Source of the DNA: Lacisediminihabitans sp046156175
GTDB lineage: Bacteria; Actinomycetota; Actinomycetes; Actinomycetales; Microbacteriaceae
Assembly (NCBI RefSeq): GCF_046156175.1
Contig: NZ_JAYLVL010000004.1
Span: 186,001-250,000 of the forward strand
Reading direction: 5' to 3'
Length of the DNA: 64,000 bases
Shown here: positions 44,115 through 53,695 of the stretch, piece after piece
How positions within the stretch are numbered: the first letter of the stretch is position 1
How the letters are laid out: every line of letters starts with the position of its first letter
Translations under genes and position numbers: made by a program
Notes under the pieces: model-generated
Seen by the model: only the letters and a program-made list of their open reading frames with translations
The model's database searches: none
What the model was told of the DNA's origin: nothing

Positions 44115-44899
44115 CCGTCGTCGAGATCACGGATCTCTCCGATCCGCGACTCGCCGACTATTCCCACCAGACGGACGTCGCGCTCAAGAAAGCGCGCGGC
44201 ACCGAGCACGGCCTCTACATCGCCGAGTCGGCACTCGTGCTGCAGCGGGCGCTCACGGCAGGCCATCGACCGCGTTCGGTGCTGGCCCTCGGCAACACCG
44301 TCGACGAGGCGCGAGCGCTGGTGGGGGAGGAGGTTCCGATCTTCTCTGGGCCGAGCGAGCTCCTCGAGGAGCTGACCGGTTACCTGCTCCATCGCGGCCT
44401 GATCGCGGCGATGAACCGGCCGGCGTTGCCGAGTGCGGCGTCCCTCCTCGAGGGTGCCCGGCGGGTGATCATCCTCGAGAACGTGGCGGACCCCACCAAT
44501 GTGGGAGCCATCTTCCGCTCCGTCGCCGCCATCGGTGCCGATGCGGTGTTCGTCACTCCCCGCTGCTCCGATCCGTTCTACCGTCGGGCCATCCGGGTGT
44601 CGATGGGCACGGTGCTCCAGGTGCCGTGGACGCGTCTCGGGGACTGGCCGTCGACCCGGCAGCTGCTCGCGACCGCCGGGTTCCAGGTGGCGGCGCTGGC
44701 CCTGAGCGCGGATGCCGTGAGCCTGCGCGACTTCGCGGCTCCCGCGCGACTGGCGCTCGTGCTCGGCGCCGAGGGGGAGGGTCTCACCGCGGAAGCGCTT
44801 GCCAGCGCCGACGCCGTGGTCCAGATTCCCATGGCGCACGGGATCGACTCGCTCAACGTCGCCGCGACCGCCGCCGTGGCGATGTGGGCGCTCGCCTGA
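44111..44899 (+). CDS. TrmH/SpoU-family RNA 2'-O-methyltransferase
   Basis: 262 residues with the knotted SPOUT domain from about residue 105. The three family motifs are present: ENVADPTNVGAIFRSVAAIG, LVLGAEGEGL and IPMAHGIDSLNVAATAAV. The N-terminal part is an RNA-binding L30e-like substrate domain. It methylates a ribose in rRNA or tRNA; the exact site is unknown. GTGA overlap with gabD. Confidence 0.9.
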   Translation: MTVVEITDLSDPRLADYSHQTDVALKKARGTEHGLYIAESALVLQRALTAGHRPRSVLALGNTVDEARALVGEEVPIFSGPSELLEELTGYLLHRGLIAAMNRPALPSAASLLEGARRVIILENVADPTNVGAIFRSVAAIGADAVFVTPRCSDPFYRRAIRVSMGTVLQVPWTRLGDWPSTRQLLATAGFQVAALALSADAVSLRDFAAPARLALVLGAEGEGLTAEALASADAVVQIPMAHGIDSLNVAATAAVAMWALA

Positions 44900-44903
44900 C
44901 CCC

Positions 44904-45293
44904 TCAGAGCGCTCGCATGCGGTTGTTCCGCGGGTCGTGGGTGAGCTCGGCGCGGCCGAGCAGTTCGAGCAGCGGCGGCAGGTACATCCCGAACCGGCCG
45001 CGATAGCCCTTGCGCAGGCCGTACCATCCGCCGACCGGATTCGTCTCGGCCCGTCCCCAGGCCTCGACGGTTCCCTCGGCGGGAGTCTTCGACTCGTCGG
45101 AGGCACCCAGGTCGACCCAGTCGCCCTGCTCCGTGAGCCAGGCGTGCAGGTCGTCGATCGCCCGGGACTGGTACTTCAGGGTGGTCGAGCCCACCTGGCA
45201 GACGAGTTCGTCGCCCTCGACGAACATCGTGTAGTTCGACGATCCGGGAGCCGTGACCAGCTCCCAGGGGTCGTCCTTCGTTCCAGCGGCCAT
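44904..45293 (-). CDS. Conserved actinobacterial hypothetical protein
   Basis: 129 residues, cytoplasmic, no recognised catalytic motif. It begins MAAGTKDDPWELVTAPGSS and contains LVCQVGSTTLKYQSRAIDDLH and NPVGGWYGLRKGYRGRFGMY. I recognise this as a small protein common in Microbacteriaceae and relatives, without known function. Convergent with the methyltransferase gene, 4 bp apart. Upstream lies a long inverted repeat. Confidence 0.75.
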   Translation of the reverse strand: MAAGTKDDPWELVTAPGSSNYTMFVEGDELVCQVGSTTLKYQSRAIDDLHAWLTEQGDWVDLGASDESKTPAEGTVEAWGRAETNPVGGWYGLRKGYRGRFGMYLPPLLELLGRAELTHDPRNNRMRAL

Positions 45294-45336
45294 CGTCGGC
45301 TCCTCTGCTCAGCAGAAATCTAGCGCATCCGACACG

Positions 45337-45437
45337 TCATCATTCAGGAATATGTGGGGCTGGTGAGACGGATGCTGCAGGAGTCGACCTCGGCCGTCTC
45401 GTCCGTCTCATCCGTCGCAGATATTCCTGAATGATGA
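45337..45437. repeat. Long-armed inverted repeat with nested stem
   Basis: TCATCATTCAGGAATAT (45337-45353) is perfectly mirrored at 45421-45437, 67 bp apart. Inside, GACGGATG (45367-45374) pairs with CATCCGTC (45409-45416). The arms are AT-rich compared with the surrounding sequence. The element sits between two minus-strand genes and could be a terminator, a structured RNA or a small palindromic mobile element. Confidence 0.85.
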
Positions 45438-45470
45438 AGAGCGCGGAAGGGGTTGACGAAGCGGAACGCG

Positions 45471-47339
45471 TCAGACCAGCAGCTGGTGTTTCGCGAGCTC
45501 GCGGTAAAGCGGGGTGCTCTTGACGAGTTCGGAGTGGGTGCCGACGCCGACGACCCGCCCGTGGTCGAGCACTACGATCTGGTCGGAGTCGACCACGGTG
45601 GAGAGGCGGTGCGCGATCACGATCAGGGTGCGGTTCTCGGCGACGGCATCGATCGCCTCGCGCAGCAGCTGCTCGTTGAGCCCGTCGAGAGACGACGTCG
45701 ACTCGTCAAGCAGCAGGATGGGCGGAGCCGCGAGCAGGGTGCGTGCGATGGCGAGACGCTGGCGCTCACCACCGGAGAGCATGACGCCCTCCTCGCCGAC
45801 CGCCGCATCCAGGCCCTTCTCGCTGCGCTCGAGCACCGCGGTGAGGTTCACATCGTGCAACACCCGGATGCACTCCTCGTCGGTGGCGCTGGGAGCGCCG
45901 AGAGTGAGGTTGTCGCGCAGCGAGCCGGCCAGCACCGGGGCATCCTGCTCCACATAGCCGATCTGGGCACGAAGGGTCTCGCGATCGAGCCCGCGGATGT
46001 CGATGCCGCCGAGTCGCACCAGACCTGCGGTCGGGTCGTAGAAGCGCTCGATCAGCGCGAGGATCGTGCTCTTTCCGGCGCCGGAAGGGCCGACCAGTGC
46101 GGTGCGTTGACCGCGGGGGGCGTCGAAGGAGACCCCGTGGAGCACGGTGAGGTCCTTCGGTGCGGCATCCTCCACGAGTTCGGAGTGCTCCACCGACCCG
46201 GAGCCGGTGGCAGGGGCGGATGGGGGGACCGGTGGTGCCGGGTAGGTGAACACCACGTCGTGGAAGCTGATCGCGGCATCCGAGGGCATCGGCGCAGCGG
46301 GTTCGATCGCGCCGTCGAGCTCTGCTTCGCTCGGAAGGGTCACGATCTCCTGGATGCGCCCGAGCGCACCGAGCGCCTGGTTCACCGAGGTGATCGCGCC
46401 GAAGGCCTGCCCGAGAGGCATGATCAGCATGAAGAGGAAGAAGATGAACGCCACCAGGTTGGCGATCGTGATGGCACCGCTCGCGACCCGGAATCCTCCG
46501 ACACCGAGCACCACGAGCAGGGAGACCTGCAGGGCGATTCCGGCGATCGGCACCACGAGTGCCGAGATCTTCGCGACCTGGATGCCCATCTCCCACGCGC
46601 CCTTGGCGTCCTTCTCGATCGCCGCGGTCTCGCGATCGGTGGCGTTGGAGGCACGAACGGTGCGGATGGCTCCGAGCGCGCGTTCGACGGAGGCGGCGAG
46701 ATCCCCCACCTTTTCCTGCTGTTTGCGGCTCGCGACCCGCACCCGGCCGGACAGCAGTACGACCGTGACGACGGAGACGGCGATGACCAGCACGGTCAGA
46801 CCGAGAAGCACCGGATCGATGACGAGCATCGCGATCAGGGCGCCGAGGAAGATGAGGGCACCGCCGATCGCGTCCACGAGACCCTGGGTCAGGACCGCGT
46901 AGAGCAGGGTGGTGTCGGATCCCACCCGGGAGACGAGGTCGCCGGTGCGGCGGGTGTCGAACTCGCTGATCGGCAGCCGCAGCATCCGCCGCACGAGCTG
47001 GCGGCGGGCAGAGAGCACGACGCTCGTCCCGGTGCGCTGCAGAAGGTAATGCTGCACCCCCGAGAGGATCGCGGAGATCACGACCAGTGCGACGAGCAGG
47101 TACACGAGCGCGCCGAGGGGATCGTTCTTCTGCACCCGTGCGATCACCTGGCTCACCAGCAGCGGCTGCCCGAGGGATGTCGCCGCCCCGAGCACGCTGA
47201 GCGCGATGACGATGCCGAGCACCTTCTTGTGCTCGAGCAGGTAGGGCAGAAGCTGGCTGAAGCTCGCGCGGGGTCCGTCGTCCTTCTTCGGGCGGGAGAA
47301 GGGAGAGCGGGAGGGGCGGGATTGCGTGCTTGTGCTCAT
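45471..47339 (-). CDS. ABC exporter, fused membrane and ATPase domains
   Basis: 622 residues. The N-terminal half carries six transmembrane helices (type IV/ABCB-like fold), the C-terminal half one ATPase with Walker A GPSGAGKST, signature LSGGERQRLAIARTL and Walker B ILLLDESTSSLD, followed by the H-loop IVIAHRLST. It acts as a homodimer and exports lipids, peptides or drugs; substrate unknown. ATG at 47339 with GGAAACG upstream was preferred to a start ten codons earlier. Divergent from the DrrA-like operon. Confidence 0.92.
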   Translation of the reverse strand: MSTSTQSRPSRSPFSRPKKDDGPRASFSQLLPYLLEHKKVLGIVIALSVLGAATSLGQPLLVSQVIARVQKNDPLGALVYLLVALVVISAILSGVQHYLLQRTGTSVVLSARRQLVRRMLRLPISEFDTRRTGDLVSRVGSDTTLLYAVLTQGLVDAIGGALIFLGALIAMLVIDPVLLGLTVLVIAVSVVTVVLLSGRVRVASRKQQEKVGDLAASVERALGAIRTVRASNATDRETAAIEKDAKGAWEMGIQVAKISALVVPIAGIALQVSLLVVLGVGGFRVASGAITIANLVAFIFFLFMLIMPLGQAFGAITSVNQALGALGRIQEIVTLPSEAELDGAIEPAAPMPSDAAISFHDVVFTYPAPPVPPSAPATGSGSVEHSELVEDAAPKDLTVLHGVSFDAPRGQRTALVGPSGAGKSTILALIERFYDPTAGLVRLGGIDIRGLDRETLRAQIGYVEQDAPVLAGSLRDNLTLGAPSATDEECIRVLHDVNLTAVLERSEKGLDAAVGEEGVMLSGGERQRLAIARTLLAAPPILLLDESTSSLDGLNEQLLREAIDAVAENRTLIVIAHRLSTVVDSDQIVVLDHGRVVGVGTHSELVKSTPLYRELAKHQLLV

Positions 47340-47465
47340 GATGTCGTTTCCGTTGGGCGAGGCGAACAATCAAGCTTAGGCACGGCAGTGCTGGGAGATC
47401 GTACTCCGCAGGGAGCATGAGCGAGGCTCGCACTATGTCCGGGGGAGTGGTTATGGTGGATCATC

Positions 47466-48392
47466 GTGCCTATCCCTGTCATCGCCGCCAGTCTCCTCAC
47501 CAAGAAATACAAGGACTTCGCCGCCGTCGACGGCCTCTCCTTCGAGGTCGCGCCCGGGGAGTCCTTCGGACTGCTCGGTCCGAACGGCGCCGGAAAGTCG
47601 ACCACGATGCGGATGGTCGGAGCCGTCTCCACCCGCACGAGCGGCGACCTCAGCATCCTCGGGCTCGACCCGGACGCGAACGGGCCCGAGATCCGCTCCC
47701 AACTCGGCGTCGTGCCGCAGCAGGACAACCTCGACACCGAACTCCGGGTGCGCGACAACCTCATCATCTACGGGCGCTACTTCGGCATCGGCATCGCGGA
47801 GTGCGGACGCCGTGCCGACGAGCTGCTCGAGTTCGCCCAACTCTCCGACCGCAAGAAATCCAAGGTCGACGACCTCTCGGGCGGCATGAAGCGCCGGCTC
47901 ACCATCGCGCGCTCGCTCATGAACGAGCCGCGCATCCTGCTGCTCGACGAGCCGACCACCGGCCTCGATCCCCAGGCGCGCCACATCCTCTGGGATCGCC
48001 TGTTCCGGCTCAAGGAGCAGGGCACGACGCTGGTGCTCACCACCCACTACATGGATGAGGCCGAGCAGCTCTGCGACCGACTGATCGTGGTCGACAAGGG
48101 CACGATCATGGCAGAGGGTGCACCGGCCGAGCTCATCCGCCAGTACTCCACCCGGGAGGTCGCCGAGTTGCGCTTCGGGTCGGAGCGCAATGCGGAGGTG
48201 GCGCAGCTGATCGTCGGGGTCGGGGAGCGCATCGAGGTGCTGCCCGACCGCATCCTCGTCTACAGCGAAGACGGTGACGCGGTGCTCGCCGAGATCGCGC
48301 GACGGGGGCTGCACCCGATCACGAGCCTGGTGCGTCGCTCCAGCCTCGAAGACGTCTTCCTGCGACTCACCGGACGGAGCCTGATCGAATGA
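47466..48392 (+). CDS. DrrA-like ABC transporter ATPase
   Basis: 308 residues. Walker A GPNGAGKST, signature LSGGMKRRLTIARSL, Walker B ILLLDEPTTGLD, and the C-terminal DrrA-type extension that couples to the permease. First of three genes joined by 4-bp overlaps with two ABC-2 permeases. Such systems export drugs, polysaccharides or lipids; no substrate can be inferred. GTG start. Confidence 0.9.
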   Translation: MPIPVIAASLLTKKYKDFAAVDGLSFEVAPGESFGLLGPNGAGKSTTMRMVGAVSTRTSGDLSILGLDPDANGPEIRSQLGVVPQQDNLDTELRVRDNLIIYGRYFGIGIAECGRRADELLEFAQLSDRKKSKVDDLSGGMKRRLTIARSLMNEPRILLLDEPTTGLDPQARHILWDRLFRLKEQGTTLVLTTHYMDEAEQLCDRLIVVDKGTIMAEGAPAELIRQYSTREVAELRFGSERNAEVAQLIVGVGERIEVLPDRILVYSEDGDAVLAEIARRGLHPITSLVRRSSLEDVFLRLTGRSLIE

Positions 48393-49252
48393 GCCCCGAT
48401 CGAATGGGCACGGCGCAGGCGGCCTCGACGGCCGACGCGCGCGGCACGGCCCTCGCCGGCGGGGTCAAGCCCCGGCGATGGGGATCCTGGTACGTCGCGG
48501 AGCATCGCATCCGGGGCATCAACTCGTACTACAAGACGCTGCTCGCGACGGCGATCGGCAGCCCGGTCATCTACCTCTTCGCGCTCGGCGTGGGGCTCGC
48601 GACCCTTGTCGACAAGAACCAGGGCAACGCCTTCGGGGGAGTGGGCTACCTCGCCTTCGTGGCGCCCGCGCTGATCGCATCCGCGGCGGTTGAGGCGGCC
48701 TCGGAGGAGTGTACCTACCCGATCCTGATGGGCTTCAAGTGGAACCCGATCTTCTTCGGCATGAACGCGGCGCCGATCTCGGGCAACCAGATCGTGAACG
48801 GCATCTTCATCTCCGTGATCGCCCGCGTGCTCCCAACGGGCATCATCTATTACCTGATCATGCTGGCCTTCGGGGCCGTGCCGAACGCGCTCGGGTTCCT
48901 CACCGTGCCGATCGCATTGCTCACGGGCATGGCGTTCGGGCTCGTGATCGCCAGCTACATGGCGACCGTCGAGACGGATGCCGGCCAGCCCGCTTTCATC
49001 CGCCGGTTCATCATCGCGCCGCTCCTGCTGTTCTCCGGCACATTCTTCCCGCTCACCCAGATGCCCATCTACCTGCAGTGGATCGGCTGGATCTCGCCGC
49101 TCTGGCACGGCACGCAGCTCGGGCGCGACGTGAGTTACGGCAACGTGGAGCCGGGCTGGCTCGTGGCCGTGCACATCCTGTTCCCCCTCGTCCTCTGCGT
49201 CTACGGGTGGTTGCGCACCCAGCGCGTCGTCACGAGGAGGCTCGACAAGTGA
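48389..49252 (+). CDS. ABC-2 type transporter permease (first)
   Basis: 287 residues with about six transmembrane helices and the ABC-2 signature region LLLFSGTFFPLTQMPIYLQW followed by SPLWHGTQLGRD. It resembles NodJ/DrrB proteins. The start overlaps the ATPase stop (ATGA), and its stop overlaps the next permease gene. With the second permease it probably forms a heterodimeric channel. Confidence 0.88.
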   Translation: MSPDRMGTAQAASTADARGTALAGGVKPRRWGSWYVAEHRIRGINSYYKTLLATAIGSPVIYLFALGVGLATLVDKNQGNAFGGVGYLAFVAPALIASAAVEAASEECTYPILMGFKWNPIFFGMNAAPISGNQIVNGIFISVIARVLPTGIIYYLIMLAFGAVPNALGFLTVPIALLTGMAFGLVIASYMATVETDAGQPAFIRRFIIAPLLLFSGTFFPLTQMPIYLQWIGWISPLWHGTQLGRDVSYGNVEPGWLVAVHILFPLVLCVYGWLRTQRVVTRRLDK

Positions 49253-50088
49253 CCGCGACGCCGACCTTCGCCCCGGTGCGTCCGGAGCCACGACCGCGCC
49301 GCAGCGGCATCCGTGCGCTGTATGCCGGTAATTCCCGCTCGGTGATCGAGCGGGGACTGCTGGCCACCCGCAGCACCAACTGGCTCATCGTGGTCAGCGG
49401 GTTCTTCGAGCCCATCTTCTACCTGCTCTCGTTGGGCATCGGCCTCGGTGCACTCGTCGGGGCGGTCACCACCTCGACGGGCCAGCAGGTGCCCTACGCC
49501 GCGTTCATCGCTCCGGCGCTGCTCGCCGTCTCGGCGATGAACGGGGCGATCTTCGACTCCACCTGGAACGTCTTCTTCAAGATGCAGTTCGCGCGGCTCT
49601 ACGAGGGCATGCTCGCGACCTCCCTCGGGCCTTTGGATGTCGCGCTGGGCGAGATCTTCCTCGCCCTGCTTCGCGGTGTCGTCTACGCGGCCGGCTTCCT
49701 GCTGGTGATGCAGGTGCTCGGACTCAACCTGGCGTGGACCGCGATCCTGGCACTCCCGGCCGTGGTGCTCGTGGCCTTCGGCTTCGCGAGCCTCGGGATG
49801 GCGATCACCAGCTACATGAAGAGCTTCCAGCAGATGGACTGGATCAACTTCGCCCTGCTGCCGATGTTCCTCTTCTCGGCGACCTTCTATCCGCTGAGCG
49901 TCTACCCGCAGGTCATCCAGTGGGTGATCCAGGCCTTGCCGCTCTGGCACGGCGTCGAGCTCATCCGGGGTCTCACCACCGGCGCGCTCAGCTACGGGAT
50001 GCTCGGGCACGTGCTCTACTTCGTGGTCATGATCGCGGTGGGCCTGGTGTTCACGACCCGGCGCCTGCGCGCGCTGTTCCTCGACTGA
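49249..50088 (+). CDS. ABC-2 type transporter permease (second)
   Basis: 279 residues, paralogous to the preceding gene, with the equivalent signature FLFSATFYPLSVYPQVIQWV and LPLWHGVELIRGL. GTG start in a GTGA overlap. Last gene of the operon, followed by a bidirectional hairpin. Confidence 0.88.
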   Translation: MTATPTFAPVRPEPRPRRSGIRALYAGNSRSVIERGLLATRSTNWLIVVSGFFEPIFYLLSLGIGLGALVGAVTTSTGQQVPYAAFIAPALLAVSAMNGAIFDSTWNVFFKMQFARLYEGMLATSLGPLDVALGEIFLALLRGVVYAAGFLLVMQVLGLNLAWTAILALPAVVLVAFGFASLGMAITSYMKSFQQMDWINFALLPMFLFSATFYPLSVYPQVIQWVIQALPLWHGVELIRGLTTGALSYGMLGHVLYFVVMIAVGLVFTTRRLRALFLD

Positions 50089-50126
50089 GGCCCGTCGGAT
50101 CCCCCTGGCGCCGAACCGGGCGGTCG

Positions 50127-50164
50127 CGGACATTCCGGGCCGGCACGCCCACCCGGAATGTCCG
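50127..50164. terminator. Bidirectional terminator
   Basis: CGGACATTCCGGG (50127-50139) pairs perfectly with CCCGGAATGTCCG (50152-50164) around a 12-base loop, between the convergent ABC permease and MFS genes. Confidence 0.8.
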
Positions 50165-50204
50165 GGCCCGCCCGGGGTCGGCCGCTGCGCCCCGCGCGAG
50201 AGGA

Positions 50205-51596
50205 CTATTCCACGATCGTCGTGAAGTCGCTGTCGCGGGTCTCCCGGGTCAACCGGAGAGCGACGAGGGTGATCACGGCTGCCAGCGAGAGATAGAGGCC
50301 GACGAGGATCGTGCTGCCGCCCGCCAGCGCCCACAGCGCCAAGGCGATGTAGGGCGCTACGGCGGCACCGATGATGCTGGACAGGTTGTAGCTCATTCCC
50401 GAGCCGGTATAGCGCACGTTGGTGGCGAAGAGCTCCGGCAGCTGCGCACCCATCGGCCCGAAGGTGAGTCCCATGAGGGAGAAGCCGAGAATGAGCCACG
50501 CCATGACCCCCACGATGCCGCCGCCCGAGAGCGGCACGAACAGCAGCCCGAAGACGATGATGCCGATGGTGACGACGCTGAGCATCCGTCGACGACCGAA
50601 GCGCTCGGCAAGCGGCCCGGAGACCAGGGTGAAGATCCCGAAGAACACGACCCCGATGATCAGCATGATGAGGAACTCGTTGCGGGTGTAGCCGAGTCCC
50701 GGCACGAAGGCAGAGGGATCGAACGGTTTGCCGGCGGCCTTCGCGGCGGCCGCGGCGACATCCACGGTCTTCGCGGACGTACCGAAGGCCAGAGTGAAGG
50801 TCGTCATCAGGTAGAACAGCACGTACGTGGCGAGCATGATGAAGGTGCCGAGGATCAGCTGGCGCCAGCTGCTGCGGAAGACCAGCGCGAGCGGCACTCG
50901 TGCGACAGCGCCCTTCTGGATCACCCGGGTGAAGGCGGGAGCCTCGACCAGGCGGAACCGCACGTAGAGGCCGACGATCACGAGCAGCGCGCTGGCGAGG
51001 AAGGGGATTCGCCAGCCCCAGGCGGCGAAGGATGCCGGGCTCATCGTGAGATTGAGCACGAGGAAGAGCGCGTTGGCCACGATGAAGCCGATCGGCGCCC
51101 CGAGCTGCGGGAAGGTTCCGTAGATCGCGCGCTTTCCGGCCGGGGCGTTCTCGGTGGCGAGCAGGGCCGCACCGCTCCACTCCCCACCGAGGCCGATGCC
51201 CTGGGCGAAGCGGAAGATCACGAGCAGCAGCGGGGCGAGCACGGTCCAGCCGGGGGTGGAGGCCGAAGGCAGGCAGCCGATGAGGAAGGTCGCGATGCCC
51301 ATGGTCAGAAGGGAGGCGATGAGCGTGCCCTTGCGTCCGATGCGGTCGCCGAAATGACCGAACAGGATGGAACCGAGCGGACGACCCACGAACGCCGCCC
51401 CGAAAACGGCGAAGGAGCTGAGCAGGGCGGTCGCGGGCGATTGCGTGGGGAAGAACAGGGCCGGGAACACGAGCACTGCCGCCGTGGCATAGACGTAGAA
51501 GTCGTAGAACTCGATCGAGGTTCCGATGAGGCTCGCGAGAATCACTCGAGAGCGTGGATTCGCGGGGGCGGCGACAGTAGCGGCGGATGATGACAT
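50205..51596 (-). CDS. MFS transporter, metabolite:H+ symporter (MHS) family
   Basis: 463 residues with 12 transmembrane segments. The signature GRPLGSILFGHFGDRIGRK and the early IEFYDFYVYATAA helix are typical of the MHS group (ProP, ShiA, citrate and dicarboxylate symporters). Substrate unknown, probably an organic acid or osmolyte. ATG 51596 has AGGGAG upstream; a start 11 codons earlier is less likely. Confidence 0.87.
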   Translation of the reverse strand: MSSSAATVAAPANPRSRVILASLIGTSIEFYDFYVYATAAVLVFPALFFPTQSPATALLSSFAVFGAAFVGRPLGSILFGHFGDRIGRKGTLIASLLTMGIATFLIGCLPSASTPGWTVLAPLLLVIFRFAQGIGLGGEWSGAALLATENAPAGKRAIYGTFPQLGAPIGFIVANALFLVLNLTMSPASFAAWGWRIPFLASALLVIVGLYVRFRLVEAPAFTRVIQKGAVARVPLALVFRSSWRQLILGTFIMLATYVLFYLMTTFTLAFGTSAKTVDVAAAAAKAAGKPFDPSAFVPGLGYTRNEFLIMLIIGVVFFGIFTLVSGPLAERFGRRRMLSVVTIGIIVFGLLFVPLSGGGIVGVMAWLILGFSLMGLTFGPMGAQLPELFATNVRYTGSGMSYNLSSIIGAAVAPYIALALWALAGGSTILVGLYLSLAAVITLVALRLTRETRDSDFTTIVE

Positions 51597-51730
51597 GAGC
51601 GACTGCTCCCTAGTGACGTGGCGGACCATCTCCGACCATACCCCGCGTTCGGGGGTAGGCCGTAACGTCTACTCTCCCGCGGTCGGAGCGTATCGACGGG
51701 GAAGCGGGCTTCGCGGAGGGCGGGGAGGCG

Positions 51731-53002
51731 CTACCGCACGCCCTTGATCGGCAGGATCGCGAGACCGCCGAGCGCTGCCGCGATCGCCGAGCAGATGAAG
51801 AGAGCGGTGAATCCGCCGAGGGCGGCCACGACGAAGGCTCCGAGGAGTGGGGCGAAGGCCTGGGGCACCGCCGTGGCGATGTTCATGATGCCCAGGTCCT
51901 TGCCTCGACTGTGCGAGTCGGGCAGCACCTGGGTCGCGAGGGCCTGGTCGACGGCCATGAAGCATCCGTAACCGAGTCCGAGGAGGCCCGCAGCCGCCAT
52001 CGCGACGGGAAGTGCGGGCACGAAGGCGAGAAGCAGGGCGGCGAGAGCCTGCAGGTAGGCGGCGGCGTAGACGAACACCTTGCGCTGGCCGATGCGGTCG
52101 CTGAGCTTGCCGAAGCCGAGGGCCGCGGCGATGAAGAAGACGAGGTAGATCATCGTGAGCAGGAGCAGGTCGTCTTCTGCCGACTTGCCCCTCCCCAGGC
52201 CGTACATGAGGAAGTAGAGCAGCAGAGTGGTGCCGAGGGCGTTCCCCAGATTCACGAGGATGCGGCCCAGCAGGGTCCAGCCGAAGTCGGGGAAGCGGAT
52301 CGGGTTGATCCAGAACCCGCGAACCAGGCTGCCGAAGGTGAAGGGCGCGCGAAGTACTCGGGGCAGCACCTCATCCGGGATGAGCAGCAGAAATGGCATC
52401 ACCAGGATTACGAGCAGCAGCGACATGAGGGCGTAACCGACGAAGGTGCTGAGCACGAGAGTGAGCACGAGCACGATACCGAGGACCGTGCCGACAGCCT
52501 GGGGCGCCGACACCCACCCGGAGACGAACCCGCGTTGGTTGACCGGCACCTGGTCGGAGATCGTGGCCGTGATGGCGGCGGACACGATGCAGAATCCGCT
52601 GAGGGCCAGTGACCAGAAGACCCCGACTCCCGTGATCGTGGTCTGGATGCCGAGGAGGAACAGGGAGATGGCGAAGACGAGAGTGCCGATCAAGATCCAC
52701 GGCCGTCGCCGACCGAAGCGCGACGTGGTGCGGTCGGAGAGCGCGCCGGTGACCGGGTAGACGATCAACGCGCAGGCTCCCGCGATGCCGGAGATGATTC
52801 CGAAGGCGACAACTGTCGACACCCAATCGGTGGTGGTGAAAAGCCCGCCGATCTGTTTAGGCAGCAGGAGCTGGATGGGCGTGAGCTGTGCCATCCAGAT
52901 GCCGAGCCAGGCCGTGGCGAAGAGGGTGATCCAGCGCGCCGACACCTTCCGTCGCGGCTCGGCGAAGGGAGTGAACGCGGCGGGCAGTGTGGGTGCAGTC
53001 AT
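51731..53002 (-). CDS. MFS transporter, GPH/sucrose-transporter-like
   Basis: 423 residues with 12 predicted helices. The loop GALSDRTTSRFGRRRPWILIG and the repeated GKLSDRIGQRKVFVY are the sugar-cation symporter form of motif A. The early QLTPIQLLLPKQIG is also common in actinobacterial members. It probably imports a glycoside or disaccharide; there is no adjacent hydrolase to name it. Confidence 0.82.
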   Translation of the reverse strand: MTAPTLPAAFTPFAEPRRKVSARWITLFATAWLGIWMAQLTPIQLLLPKQIGGLFTTTDWVSTVVAFGIISGIAGACALIVYPVTGALSDRTTSRFGRRRPWILIGTLVFAISLFLLGIQTTITGVGVFWSLALSGFCIVSAAITATISDQVPVNQRGFVSGWVSAPQAVGTVLGIVLVLTLVLSTFVGYALMSLLLVILVMPFLLLIPDEVLPRVLRAPFTFGSLVRGFWINPIRFPDFGWTLLGRILVNLGNALGTTLLLYFLMYGLGRGKSAEDDLLLLTMIYLVFFIAAALGFGKLSDRIGQRKVFVYAAAYLQALAALLLAFVPALPVAMAAAGLLGLGYGCFMAVDQALATQVLPDSHSRGKDLGIMNIATAVPQAFAPLLGAFVVAALGGFTALFICSAIAAALGGLAILPIKGVR

Positions 53003-53078
53003 ACGTCAGGCTCCTCCGTCGCCAGAATAGTCGCCCGTCCGGCAGTGCACTGGCCCGCGGATGCCCCCAGTTCGGGAG

Positions 53079-53513
53079 CTAGCCGTCGTCCTCTGCGCGC
53101 CACCGGGTGAACAACGCGGAGGCGTCACTCACGAAGGTGCCGCGCGGCACCGTGCGCCCGCAGTCGTAGACGCGCAGCTTCGCCGACTTCGAGTCGGCGA
53201 AGCGCAGCGTGATGACGGTAGCGAGTCCTCCGGTGCACACGTCATTGAGGGTCTGGTCGAAGTTCGTGACATCGATCGAATACTTCGTGACGATGGCGGA
53301 GAAGGTGGCGATGCGCGCGGCATCCGTCGTCTCGTGTGAGGAGGCCGAGAATCCCTCGACCGCCTTGGACTGGCTGTACTGGATGCTGGTGATCGGCGTC
53401 AGCTCCGGCCGGGATCCCGAATTGAGGGTCACGATGAGCACGACCAGTGCCACGGTCACCACCGCGGCGACGACCGCGATGAGTCGTAGCTGAAGCCGCG
53501 ATTGCGGCTGCAT
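53079..53513 (-). CDS. Small membrane-anchored hypothetical protein
   Basis: 144 residues with one N-terminal transmembrane helix (LIAVVAAVVTVALVVLIVTL) and an extracytoplasmic domain of about 105 residues with two cysteines (VCTGG and VYDCG) that could form a disulfide. Not recognised. Its start is directly after the stop codon of the next gene upstream, so the two are probably co-transcribed. Confidence 0.65.
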   Translation of the reverse strand: MQPQSRLQLRLIAVVAAVVTVALVVLIVTLNSGSRPELTPITSIQYSQSKAVEGFSASSHETTDAARIATFSAIVTKYSIDVTNFDQTLNDVCTGGLATVITLRFADSKSAKLRVYDCGRTVPRGTFVSDASALFTRWRAEDDG

Positions 53514-53514
53514 G

Positions 53515-53661
53515 TCAGGCCGGTTCGATGACGGAATGGCTGCTGATGCTGCGTGAGACCTTGCCGGGGTCCTTCAGGAACACGATGTAGGTGAACCCGG
53601 CTGAGAGCACCACCGCGATCACGATGGCGAGGACGATCAGGATCTTGAAGGGGTTGCTCAC
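53515..53661 (-). CDS. 48-residue single-helix membrane protein
   Basis: GTG start; MSNPFKILIVLAIVIAVVLS continues as one transmembrane segment, with a charged tail KDPGKVSRSIS. It ends one base before the start of the 144-residue membrane protein, suggesting a two-gene unit downstream of the riboflavin operon. No function known. The hydrophobic helix and tight spacing argue for a real gene. Confidence 0.65.
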   Translation of the reverse strand: MSNPFKILIVLAIVIAVVLSAGFTYIVFLKDPGKVSRSISSHSVIEPA

Positions 53662-53695
53662 GCAGCCAGCCTACCTTTCAGCGAGTCCGACGAAA

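Noticed and set aside
45453..47420. 655-codon plus-strand reading frame
   Set aside because: Lies antisense to the ABC exporter, whose motifs are complete on the other strand.
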